Assembly: GCA_950097015.1 (NCBI GenBank)
Contig: CATNEN010000003.1
Span: forward strand, 3,823,501 to 3,887,500
Direction of reading: 5' to 3'
Length of the DNA: 64,000 nt
From: Macrostomum hystrix
Taxonomy: Eukaryota; Platyhelminthes; Macrostomidae
Both the position numbers and the translations under genes were made by a program. This document shows positions 31,449 through 42,500 of this stretch, piece by piece (the first letter of the stretch is position 1; each line of letters begins with the position of its first letter). The notes under the pieces were generated by a model. That model searched no databases. It was not told where the DNA came from and worked only from the letters and a program-made list of their open reading frames with translations.

Positions 31449-32854
31449 GAAGCGATTTAGTTTATTGTTGCTTAAAAGTACAAAGACCAGGCTATACCCC
31501 TAATGAAAGATCCGTGGGTATTTCAAAGGCCAAATTGACTACTTCACTATGGCTCCAAATCGAACGTCTAATTTTCGTGAAACTCCACCATTTGGATCGA
31601 AATTTTAGCGGAGCGAATAGCAGCAAATTTTTTCCTGAACAGAGAAAAGTAAACTGTTGGTATTTGAAACACTCCCACAGTCTTTCTACTGTGATGGCGA
31701 TCGGTAAATGGTACAGTAGTTAACGCTTATGACTCACAGACCACAGCAAGTAATCTTCACTCGGCAGGATTAAGCAACCAATTTTTCTCTTTTTTCGATT
31801 CCATTTTTCTGACAATCATAGTGAAATACTTGTTGGCAATATCGAATATTTGACATCAACAGCTAGGGTAGGATCGCAAGGACAATATAGCAAAGTTAAA
31901 ACAAAAACTAACGTTTTTATCACCGACCTGTTTCGACCAGCTAGATCACAACTTTTCATGTCCGTCTAGTATACAGCTTCATCTCACTCAACTCAAACAA
32001 AATGAACATTCTAATGTTCTCGGAAACGTTGAAAGTACACAAGTAGATTTGTTAACAAACAGGCCTTGTTCAGCAATCTGGATTTACTTACTCTTTGTGT
32101 TCAGTTGTCGCGAAATGCAATGGCCGTTTCGAGTTTGTTCATACGTTTCTACACATTTGCATCTTGAAGTCAAACAGCTTTGAAAACAAGTCTATATAAA
32201 AGGCATACCAATTTAACACAGGCGTCTAATAATAAAGCACGACGTTCATGGCTGACAGTGATTTAATTAGTAGGTCAACAATATACAGACTTAAGTCAAA
32301 TTGTAAGCCAGTGCAATTCTGTGCGTCAGTACCCAGCCTTCAATCCCTTATCGCCGTTATTTAGGACTGTTTAGGCTTGACAAACTACCCCCCCCTGTAA
32401 TAGCGAACCATGCAGAGCTTCACAAGTGTGCACAAATCACGCGTGCACAAATATAGATACAAATATTAAGGCTACAATTCGTATGGCGTACAGAGTACAG
32501 TCATGTATAGAGTAGGATAAGTCATGGCTGACAGTCGTGCAGCCTTTTCAATAAATGTTACTTATCGAGACACCTGGTACTTTTGAATCAAGAACTTTGC
32601 GCTCGTAATACAATCCGGAAAATACTTGGATGAATCAGTCTTATGCTAGCATTTTCTTAAATTCTTATTAATAAATTCTAGATACGTTCGTCTCGCAGTT
32701 TTTTTTTTGCAATTTTAACAAATTTGCCGCTGTCGCCGCCTTCAGCAAAGTTATATCTTTCTGGAATAATTAAGCTGCTTCAAAATTGGTCAAAGTCTCT
32801 TTTCTCCCCGAATCTGAGTTAATTATACTAGTAATAGTTTTATTATAGGCGATT
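31449..32854. other. Intergenic, no supported gene
   Basis: No array, exon or shared repeat seen. The phrase CATGGCTGACAGT occurs near 32248 and 32524. The region upstream of NRAMP may contain its promoter. Confidence 0.5.
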
Positions 32855-32940
32855 GTAAGCCAGCGGTTAGCCAGCTCAGACTCACGACTTGTAGGTTGGG
32901 GTTCGATTCCCGACTCTACTGGAACTTTTTGCTAACTATT
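32855..32940 (+). mobile_element. SINE family A head fragment
   Basis: GTAAGCCAGCGGTTAGCCAG, GACTCACGACTTGTAGGT and GGGTTCGATTCCCGACTC match the tRNA-like head and B box of the complete copies. The body is absent, so this is a 3'-truncated copy. Confidence 0.65.
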
Positions 32941-33720
32941 TTTATACCACGGGGCCGGGGGGTTTTCACTAACTTAAAAAAATTTTCACTGCTCTAGAAA
33001 GCAGCAACACGAGCTTACGAAACTCAGAAACACGGGTCAAATTCTTGCTGTGCATTTTCTGAAATAATAATCAATTCGCACTGCCCTTCAGACTTGGCGA
33101 TGTTTCCATACACTTTGTGCTTATGGGAAAATCGATTTGACTACATTTATGATTGATAAAATTAAGAAAATTACTTTCACTTACCAACGAGCCAATCATT
33201 TTAAATAGCTGCATCCGATGAAGACCGAGTCAATCTCGAATAAAAGTACAAATATGACTAAGGCACAATGGATCGCTCACAGCTCAGACTTTGAGTTTTG
33301 TTAAAAAAAAGCAACTGAAATAGCTTCAAATGTGTCGATATTGTTTGCGCCAAGTGCAGCTAATGTGCAGATAAGCTATCTATCGAATGACTTAGGTTAT
33401 GATTCTCAAACGCCTTGCGGTGCAAAGATCGTTCTTTGAAACCGAGAAAGAATTACGGTGCATAGTGAGCGCATGCAGTGCCAGTCCCATGATGTGTAGG
33501 ATTCGGGCGTGATAAAATAAGAACTGTGAACTTCGGGCAACGAATGAGTAATGTAAGTAGCCTGGAGATTATATAATTCTGTAATAATTTAAACAGAATT
33601 TTATTTGCGGGCTAAAAATGAAGCGAAAATGATTGATAAAGTTAAATCATCATCCAAATTAACACTGCCTAGAATTCCAATGCGCCTACTTTTAATTTTT
33701 ATTTCATACTAGTACTTTTG
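32941..33720. other. Intergenic, no supported gene
   Basis: About 780 bases between the SINE head fragment and the complete SINE. I see nothing recognisable on either strand. Confidence 0.5.
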
Positions 33721-34005
33721 TAGGGGTTGTTGTCTCCTGGTTCGAGCATCGGACTCACGACTTGAAGGTCGAGTGTTCGATTCCCAGATCCACTAGAACA
33801 CAATGTGTCCCGTAGCAAGACAATGCGTTGCTTCTGTTCACCCTGCTATCAAAGGGTACCACTATTAGCTGGGGTAATTGAGGGTGGGTGTGGCGTCCCC
33901 CCAGTCCATGGACTGAACAGCCGTACATAGCCTTCAGATGCGCCGCACAATAGCTGCAGCTGTGCTTCCTGCTGCTCATCTGGCCCAAAATGGGCGGCTG
34001 TAATT
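33721..34005 (+). mobile_element. tRNA-derived SINE family A, copy 4, complete
   Basis: Head with TCGGACTCACGACTTGAAGG and B box GTGTTCGATTCCC, CAAGACAATGCGTTGCTTC, GGGTACCACTATTAGCTGGGG, GGTGGGTGTGGCGTCC, the palindrome CAGTCCATGGACTG (33902-33915), AGATGCGCCGCACAATAGCT and CATCTGGCCC follow in the family order. It ends in an AT-rich tail. Confidence 0.8.
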
Positions 34006-34049
34006 AAATATTATAATTACTATTAAATAATCAATTATTATACTAACGA

Positions 34050-34180
34050 CTTCCACCTCGTAAAAAACTAACTCTGTCAATAATTTATTTCTTTCATAGC
34101 ACCTATGTGTTGGGACAGATATCGAACGTCGGTCCCTAGGAGAGGAGAAATTCCTGGCTAATCGACGAAAAAATGTATAA
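34050..34180 (-). other. Weak tRNA-like stretch
   Basis: On the minus strand GACCGACGTTCGATATCTG resembles a B box, but no acceptor stem or anticodon arm can be drawn. It may be a remnant of another SINE. Confidence 0.2.
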
Positions 34181-34228
34181 AACTTTGAAACAACTTTTAA
34201 AGGGCGCAATACGCTCTCATGGAAGATG

Positions 34229-34234
34229 TTTATT
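34229..34234 (-). terminator. Poly(A) signal of the fibrinogen-domain gene
   Basis: TTTATT on the plus strand gives AATAAA on the minus strand, about 90 bases past the stop codon at 34325. Confidence 0.55.
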
Positions 34235-34324
34235 GTGAGACAACGCAGCTTTGAGAGTCCTCAAGCCACTGCTCGAAAATAGCAAGGAATAAATTAACCA
34301 AAACCTAACACCAGACATTGTTCA

Positions 34325-35563
34325 TTAACACTTGAAGTTCATCAGAGTGCGCTTCATCGGAACATAGTGCCTACCAGTGTTGAAACTGCAGTAGGTCGGA
34401 TTATCCTTGATGCTCCGGTCAGTGGTGTAGGCACCGTTCAGATTCACTGTGTGACAGGCCTTAAACCACCAGCCACCGTATCCAAAGCGCTGCGAACAAG
34501 AACTTTTATATTGGTCATAGTCTCTATCGAAGGTGCTGAAAGGCATCTCATCGTGGTGAGATATCATGTCACCGAGAGTGGAGCGTCCGACCTGCAGCCC
34601 TACTCGAAGGCGGTACTGCTGCTCAGCGCCGAGAACCTCGAACATTTTGAACTCAGCGCTGTACTTCCTGCCGCTGAAGTCCTCCGTCTCGATCCTCAGT
34701 CCGCATCGAGCTGTGAGTGGGTAGCCGTTCTTCACTCCGGTGACAGTCAACTCGGACAGACGCTCCAGGCCTGCGGGATTCGAGTAGACTCACAAACAGA
34801 CTCTCATACTCACAAAGGCGGGAAGAAACACAATGAAGGATTGGAAAGCTCCCTACTCACCCATCCAGTAGTTGGACTTGGGATTTCCGAACCCCTTCAC
34901 GTAGGCGTCCCAGTTCTGAGCGAACGAGAGGCTGCCGTCGACTCGTCTCTGGAACACCACCCAGCGATGGGGGTCGCAGCTGAGCTTGGGGGCATTGGCG
35001 CTGCGTCTTGTACCGAACCTGACCGGAGTGCCACCCACTCTGCCGACCGCCTCGAACTTCAGAGCTCGTCCGATGTCCGACGGGTTGCTCACGAGCTCCT
35101 CTCGGAGGTAACGACACCTGAGAAATGAGCTGCACAGAAACACCAGGTCAGCCGCTTCACCTGAGCTCTTCAGCTCCACCAGAAGTGAGAGCCCGGACTC
35201 GCCGCTCGTCAAGGCTTTGTTGACCTTGGCTTTCAATCCGGTGATTGTGACTCGGCCGACCTTCATCGACGAGTGGACGGGTGATCGCAAGGTGTTGGCG
35301 TCGATGCGGACAGGTAGGACCAGCTGGTACTTCATGTAGACTCGGCTGTACCTCGGTGAGCTGCAAGACGAGTCGAATGCGACTCTGGGCTCCGCCACCT
35401 GAGCTCCATCCACCTCAAACACCCTCAACTTTGATCCTCTGAAGGAGACCGTGCCGACACTGTTGAAGCTGTCAACGTCCATGTACTGCACGTCTCCCTG
35501 TGAGAGAGAGACGCAGCAGGAGAAGGATAGAAGAGCGACGGCGGCGAGAGTCCACGACTGCAT
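34325..35563 (-). CDS. Secreted fibrinogen-related domain protein
   Basis: Two exons, 35563-34861 and 34770-34325, separated by a 90-base GT-AG intron, join in phase to 382 residues. A signal peptide is clear (MQSWTLAAVALLSFSCCVS). A middle region of about 150 residues is unrecognised. The C-terminal part, from about residue 200 on, is a fibrinogen-related domain: VFQRRVDGSLSFAQNWDAY, GFGNPKSNYWMGLERL, then FDRDYDQY as the calcium site, and FGYGGWWFKACHTVNLNGAY. Proteins with this domain (ficolins, FREPs, tenascins) bind carbohydrates or acetyl groups in innate immunity or cell adhesion. The role here is inferred from the domain. The C terminus ends with FKC and has extra cysteines (SSCSQ, TYCSF). 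A second, broken copy lies 16 kb away at 51968-52766. Confidence 0.88.
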
Positions 35564-35581
35564 GGCTGTGTGACAGTGTAC

Positions 35582-35646
35582 GATCCTGATGCTTGACTGG
35601 CTGATCCCGGAGGCCTTGACTTGCTCGATCCTTGAGACTTGGACGC
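35582..35646 (+). repeat. Degenerate seed units of the 22-bp minisatellite in the fibrinogen gene 5' flank
   Basis: Immediately upstream of the fibrinogen-domain gene, three diverged units lie in tandem: GATCCTGATGCTTGACTG, GATCCCGGAGGCCTTGACTT and GATCCTTGAGACTTGGAC. Their consensus is that of the large array starting at 36572, in the same orientation. They may be the origin of the array or an eroded relic of it. Confidence 0.7.
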
Positions 35647-35649
35647 TCG

Positions 35650-36410
35650 GGAGGCAGCTGGTATTTATGCTGCTTGTCGGCTGCTCAGTTTCGATGGCTC
35701 TCAATCGAGGGGTTGTCAATTTCCCAATCAACCCCTCGTTGTGTCTCGCTAAGCTGAAGTAGGGCTGTCTGGAAATTCGCGAGCTGTGGGCGTTTCCGCG
35801 ACAGCTGCTGGCCGAATACATGGGGAAGCGGTGAATATCAGTTATGTGAATTGCATTGCGATTCCTAGATAAGTGTGGCCTCTCACACTTTTTGAGCATG
35901 TTCATGTTTTTGGTATGGACACTTTTTCGCTATTTTCTGGATTAAGACGCTTACTAGGTTTTTGGTATGCTAGAATACCGCTTTTCTTTTCGTCTGGCTA
36001 AAATAATTTCAAATAGAAAGTTTCATTGAACGGTCTATAGTCACAGTCTAACACTCATTGTCCGACTAAAAAACTTGCTTTATTCGAAACTGCGAAACTA
36101 GATACACGTAGCAAAGCGTAGGCACGCATGATCTGAAAAACTCTGAGTTGAGAATAAAGTAAAGTTTTTGTCATGTTGCTTTTCGATGTTAAGTCCACTC
36201 GCCAAATACACTTTGAATTCGAAGTCGAAGTTCGAAGTCAAAGTTGTGTCCTCTTGGTATCCTGTCTTTCTTCCAAGCTTTCATTCTCTTTTGCTTTTGT
36301 TTTCAGCAGTGAGCAAAAGTTAAAGTTAAAACTTTTTTTGGCATGGCCGCTAACTGATTTTGTCACTTTTTACAGCACTGCTTATTCGAGTGAAAAAAAT
36401 AGTTGGCCAG
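35650..36410. other. 5' flank of the fibrinogen-domain gene
   Basis: This stretch should include the minus-strand promoter. I cannot point to a convincing TATA or CCAAT arrangement. The minus-strand open frame through 35905 is an upstream extension of exon 1 and is unlikely to be translated, because the signal peptide starts at 35563. Confidence 0.4.
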
Positions 36411-36420
36411 TCGCAGGACC

Positions 36421-36570
36421 ATGGCCGACAAACACACGCTGCAGGCCATCTACGTCAGCACCGACAGGGCTGTCGCCGACTACGCCGCGGGCAACTGGCT
36501 CTGCAACGCCGCCTCCTCAACGCGCAGCGCCAATGAGCGCCAGACCTCCTGCGCTAGAATCCTACCGTCG
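36421..36570 (+). CDS. Possible first coding exon cut off by the 22-bp array
   Basis: AGGACCATGG is a strong start context. The frame reads MADKHTLQAIYVSTDRAVAD, then YAAGNWLCNAASST and RSANERQTSCARI before entering the minisatellite. Codon use is GC-rich and gene-like, unlike the AT-rich DNA before it. No good splice donor is visible before the array begins at about 36572, and the frame stops at 36609 inside it. It may be the surviving start of a gene interrupted by the array. I do not recognise the family. Confidence 0.3.
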
Positions 36571-36571
36571 G

Positions 36572-39500
36572 GAGGCTTGACTCGTTCAAGGCTGATCCTT
36601 GAGGCTTGACTCGTTCAAGGCTGATCCTTGAGGCTTGACTCGCTGATCCTAGAGGCTTGACTCGCTGATCCTTGAGGTTCTCTCGCTGATCCTTGAGGCT
36701 TGACTCGCTGATCCTTGAGGCTTGACTCGTTCAAGGCTGATCCTTGAGGCTTGACTCGCTGATCCTTGAGGCTTGACTCGCTGATCCTTGAGGTTCTCTC
36801 GCTGATCCTTGAGGCTTGACTCGCTGATCCTTGAGGCTTGACTCGCTGATCCTTGAGGCTTGACTCGCTGATCCTTGAGGCTTGACTCGCTGATCCTTGA
36901 GGCTTGACTCGCTGATCCTTGAGGCTTGACTCGCTGATCCTTGAGGCTTGACTCGCTGATCCTTGAGGCTTGACTCGCTGATCCTTGAGGCTTGACTCGC
37001 TGATCCTTGAGGCTTGACTCGCTGATCCTTGAGGCTTGACTCGCTGATCCTTGAGGCTTGACTCGCTGATCCTTGAGGCTTGACTCGCTGATCCTTGAGG
37101 TTCTCTCGCTAATCCTTGAGGCTTGACTCGCTGATCCTAGAGGCTTGACTTGCTGATCCTTGAGGCTTGACTCGCTGATCCTTGAGGCTTGACTCGCTGA
37201 TCCTTGAGGCTTGACTCGCTGATCCTTGAGGCTTGACTCGCTGATCCTTGAGGCTTGACTCGCTGATCCTTGAGGCTTGACTCGTTCGATCCTTGAGGCT
37301 TGACTCGTTCGATCCTTGAGGCTTGACTCGCTGATCCTTGAGGCTTGACTCGCTGATCCTTGAGGCTTGACTCGCTGATCCTTGAGGCTTGACTCGCTGA
37401 TCCTTGAGGCTTGACTCGCTGATCCTTGAGGCTTGACTCGCTGATCCTTGAGGCTTGACTCGTTCGATCCTTGAGGCTTGACTCGCTGATCCTTGAGGCT
37501 TGACTCGCTGATCCTTGAGGCTTGACTCGCTGATCCTTGAGGCTTGACTCGCTGATCCTTGAGGCTTGACTCGCTGATCCTTGAGGCTTGACTCGCTGAT
37601 CCTTGAGGCTTGACTCGCTTAGCATTGAGGCTTGACTCGCTGATCCTTGAGGTTCTCTCGCTGATCCTTGAGGCTTGACTCGCTGATCCTTGAGGCTTGA
37701 CTCGCTGATCCTTGAGGCTTGACTCGCTGATCCTTGAGGTTTGACTCGCTGATCCTTGAGGCTTGACTCGCTGATCCTTGAGGCTTGACTCGCTGATCCT
37801 TGAGGCTTGACTCGCTGATCCTTGAGGCTTGACTCGCTGATCCTTGAGGCTTGACTCGCTGATCCTTGAGGTTCTCTCGCTAATCCTTGAGGCTTGACTC
37901 GCTGATCCTAGAGGCTTGACTTGCTGATCCTTGAGGCTTGACTCGCTGATCCTTGAGGCTTGACTCGCTGATCCTTGAGGCTTGACTCGCTGATCCTTGA
38001 GGCTTGACTCGCTGATCCTTGAGGCTTGACTCGCTGATCCTTGAGGCTTGACTCGTTCGATCCTTGAGGCTTGACTCGTTCGATCCTTGAGGCTTGACTC
38101 GCTGATCCTTGAGGCTTGACTCGCTGATCCTTGAGGCTTGACTCGCTGATCCTTGAGGCTTGACTCGCTGATCCTTGAGGCTTGACTCGCTGATCCTTGA
38201 GGCTTGACTCGCTGATCCTTGAGGCTTGACTCGTTCGATCCTTGAGGCTTGACTCGCTGATCCTTGAGGCTTGACTCGCTGATCCTTGAGGCTTGACTCG
38301 CTGATCCTTGAGGCTTGACTCGCTGATCCTTGAGGCTTGACTCGCTGATCCTTGAGGCTTGACTCGCTGATCCTTGAGGCTTGACTCGCTTAGCATTGAG
38401 GCTTGACTCGCTGATCCTTGAGGTTCTCTCGCTGATCCTTGAGGCTTGACTCGCTGATCCTTGAGGCTTGACTCGCTGATCCTTGAGGCTTGACTCGCTG
38501 ATCCTTGAGGTTTGACTCGCTGATCCTTGAGGCTTGACTCGCTGATCCTTGAGGCTTGACTCGCTGATCCTTGAGGTTTGACTCGCTGATCCTTGAGGCT
38601 TGACTCGCTGATCCTTGAGGCTTGACTCGCTGATCCTTGAGGCTTGACTCGCTGATCCTTGAGGCTTGACTCGCTGATCCTTGAGGCTTGACTCGCTGAT
38701 CCTTGAGGCTTGACTCGCTGATCCTTGAGGCTTGACTCGCTGATCCTTGAGGTTTGACTCGCTGATCCTTGAGGCTTGACTCGCTGATCCTTGAGGCTTG
38801 ACTCGCTGATCCTAGAGGCTTGTCTTGCTGATCCTTGAGGCTTGACTCGCTGATCCTTGAGGCTTGACTCGCTGATCCTTGAGGCTTGACTCGCTGATCC
38901 TTGAGGCTTGACTCGCTGATCCTTGAGGCTTGACTCGCTGATCCTTGAGGCTTGACTCGTTCGATCCTTGAGGCTTGACTCGCTGATCCTTGAGGCTTGA
39001 CTCGCTGATCCTTGAGGCTTGACTCGCTGATCCTTGAGGCTTGACTCGCTGATCCTTGAGGCTTGACTCGCTGATCCTTGAGGCTTGACTCGCTGATCCT
39101 TGAGGCTTGACTCGTTCGATCCTTGAGGCTTTACTCGCTGATCCTTGAGGCTTGACTCGCTGATCCTTGAGGCTTGACTCGCTGATCCTTGAGGCTTGAC
39201 TCGCTGATCCTTGAGGCTTGACTCGCTGATCCTTGAGGCTTGACTCGCTGATCCTTGAGGCTTGACTCGCTTAGCATTGAGGCTTGACTCGCTGATCCTT
39301 GAGGTTCTCTCGCTGATCCTTGAGGCTTGACTCGCTGATCCTTGAGGCTTGACTCGCTGATCCTTGAGGCTTGACTCGCTGATCCTTGAGGTTTGACTCG
39401 CTGATCCTTGAGGCTTGACTCGCTGATCCTTGAGGCTTGACTCGCTGATCCTTGAGGTTTGACTCGCTGATCCTTGAGGCTTGACTCGCTGATCCTTGAG

Positions 39501-42500
39501 GCTTGACTCGCTGATCCTTGAGGTTCTCTCGCTGATCCTTGAGGCTTGACTCGCTGATCCTTGAGGCTTGACTCGCTGATCCTTGAGGCTTGACTCGCTG
39601 ATCCTTGAGGCTTGACTCGCTGATCCTTGAGGTTTGACTCGCTGATCCTTGAGGCTTGACTCGCTGATCCTTGAGGCTTGACTCGCTGATCCTAGAGGCT
39701 TGACTTGCTGATCCTTGAGGCTTGACTCGCTGATCCTTGAGGCTTGACTCGCTGATCCTTGAGGCTTGACTCGCTGATCCTTGAGGCTTGACTCGCTGAT
39801 CCTTGAGGCTTGACTCGCTGATCCTTGAGGCTTGACTCGCTGATCCTTGAGGCTTGACTCGCTGATCCTTGAGGCTTGACTCGCTGATCCTTGAGGCTTG
39901 ACTCGCTGATCCTTGAGGCTTGACTCGCTGATCCTTGAGGCTTGACTCCGCTGATCCTTGAGGCTTGACTCGCTGATCCTAGAGGCTTGACTCCGCTGAT
40001 CCTTGAGGTTTGACTCGCTGATCCTTGAGGCTTGACTTGCTGATCCTTGAGGCTTGACTCGCTGATCCTTGAGGCTTGACTCGCTGATCCTTGAGGTTCT
40101 CTCGCTGATCCTTGAGGCTTGACTCGCTGATCCTTGAGGCTTGACTTGCTGATCCTTGAGGCTTGACTCGCTGATCCTTGAGGCTTGACTCGCTGATCCT
40201 TGAGGTTCTCTCGCTGATCCTTGAGGCTTGACTCGCTGATCCTTGAGGCTTGACTTGCTGATCCTTGAGGCTTGACTCGCTGATCCTTGAGGCTTGACTC
40301 GCTGATCCTTGAGGTTCTCTCGCTGATCCTTGAGGCTTGACTCGCTGATCATTTAGACTTGACTCGCTGATCCTTGTGGCTTGACTTGCTGATCCTTGAG
40401 GCTTGACTTGCTGATCCTTGAGGCTTGACTTGCTGATCCTTGAGGCTTGACTCGCTGATCCTTGAGGCTTGACTCGCTGATCCTTGAGGCTTGACTCGCT
40501 GATCCTTGAGGCTTGACTCGCTGATCCTTGAGGCTTGACTCGCTTAGCATTGAGGCTTGACTCGCTGATCCTTGAGGTTCTCTCGCTGATCCTTGAGGCT
40601 TGACTCGCTGATCCTTGAGGCTTGACTCGCTGATCCTTGAGGCTTGACTCGCTGATCCTTGAGGTTTGACTCGCTGATCCTTGAGGCTTGACTCGCTGAT
40701 CCTTGAGGCTTGACTCGCTGATCCTTGAGGTTTGACTCGCTGATCCTTGAGGCTTGACTCGCTGATCCTTGAGGCTTGACTCGCTGATCCTTGAGGTTCT
40801 CTCGCTGATCCTTGAGGCTTGACTCGCTGATCCTTGAGGCTTGACTCGCTGATCCTTGAGGCTTGACTCGCTGATCCTTGAGGCTTGACTCGCTGATCCT
40901 TGAGGTTTGACTCGCTGATCCTTGAGGCTTGACTCGCTGATCCTTGAGGCTTGACTCGCTGATCCTAGAGGCTTGACTTGCTGATCCTTGAGGCTTGACT
41001 CGCTGATCCTTGAGGCTTGACTCGCTGATCCTTGAGGCTTGACTCGCTGATCCTTGAGGCTTGACTCGCTGATCCTTGAGGCTTGACTCGCTGATCCTTG
41101 AGGCTTGACTCGCTGATCCTTGAGGCTTGACTCGCTGATCCTTGAGGCTTGACTCGCTGATCCTTGAGGCTTGACTCCGCTGATCCTTGAGGCTTGACTC
41201 GCTGATCCTAGAGGCTTGACTCCGCTGATCCTTGAGGTTTGACTCGCTGATCCTTGAGGCTTGACTTGCTGATCCTTGAGGCTTGACTCGCTGATCCTTG
41301 AGGCTTGACTCGCTGATCCTTGAGGCTTGACTCGCTGATTCTTGAGGCTTGACTCGCTGATCCTTGAGGTTCTCTCGCTGATCCTTGAGGCTTGACTCGC
41401 TGATCCTTGAGGCTTGACTTGCTGATCCTTGAGGCTTGACTCGCTGATCCTTGAGGCTTGACTCGCTGATCCTTGAGGTTCTCTCGCTGATCCTTGAGGC
41501 TTGACTCGCTGATCCTTGAGGCTTGACTTGCTGATCCTTGAGGCTTGACTCGCTGATCCTTGAGGCTTGACTCGCTGATCCTTAAGGTTCTCTCGCTGAT
41601 CCTTGAGGCTTGACTCGCTGATCATTTAGACTTGACTCGCTGATCCTTGTGGCTTGACTTGCTGATCCTTGAGGCTTGACTTGCTGATCCTTGAGGCTTG
41701 ACTTGCTGATCCTTGAGGCTTGACTCGCTGATCCTTGAGGCTTGACTCGCTGATCCTAGAGGCTTGACTTGCTGATCCTTGAGATTAGACTCGCTGATCC
41801 TTGAGGCTTGACTCGCTGATCCTAGAGGCTTGACTTGCTGATCCTTGAGGTTAGACTCGCTGATCCTTGAGGCTTGACTCGCTGATCCTAGAGGCTTGAC
41901 TCGCTGATCCTTGAGGCTTGACTCGCTGATCCTTGAGGTTTGACTCGCTGATCCTTGAGGCTTGACTCGCTGATCCTTGAGGCTTGACTCGCTGATCCTA
42001 GAGGCTTGACTTGCTGATCCTTGAGGCTTGACTCGCTGATCCTTGAGGCTTGACTCGCTGATCCTTGAGGCTTGACTCGCTGATCCTTGAGGCTTGACTC
42101 GCTGATCCTTGAGGCTTGACTCGCTGATCCTTGATGTTTGACTCGCTGATCCTTGAGGCTTGACTCGCTGATCCTTGAGGCTTGACTCGCTGATCCTAGA
42201 GGCTTGACTTGCTGATCCTTGAGGCTTGACTCGCTGATCCTTGAGGCTTGACTCGCTGATCCTTGATGTTTGACTCGCTGATCCTTGAGGCTTGACTCGC
42301 TGATCCTTGAGGCTTGACTCGCTGATCCTAGAGGCTTGACTTGCTGATCCTTGAGGCTTGACTCGCTGATCATTTAGACTTGACTCGCTGATCCTTGAGG
42401 CTTGACTCGCTGATCCTTGATGTTTGACTCGCTGATCCTTGAGGCTTGACTCGCTGATCCTAGAGGCTTGACTTGCTGATCATTGAGGCTTGACTCGCTG

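Noticed and set aside
33721-33800. tRNA gene candidate with good B box
   Set aside because: It is the head of a SINE present in several copies, and the stems do not pair as a functional tRNA.
35564-35905. Upstream extension of the fibrinogen-domain reading frame
   Set aside because: The signal peptide begins at the ATG at 35563, and the extension contains the repeat-seed region, which is 5' flank in both gene copies.
37908-40352. Minus-strand open frame of 814 codons with a 22-residue peptide repeat
   Set aside because: It is the 22-bp minisatellite read through. Three units make 66 bases, so any stop-free phase stays open. There is no unique sequence, signal peptide or splice context.
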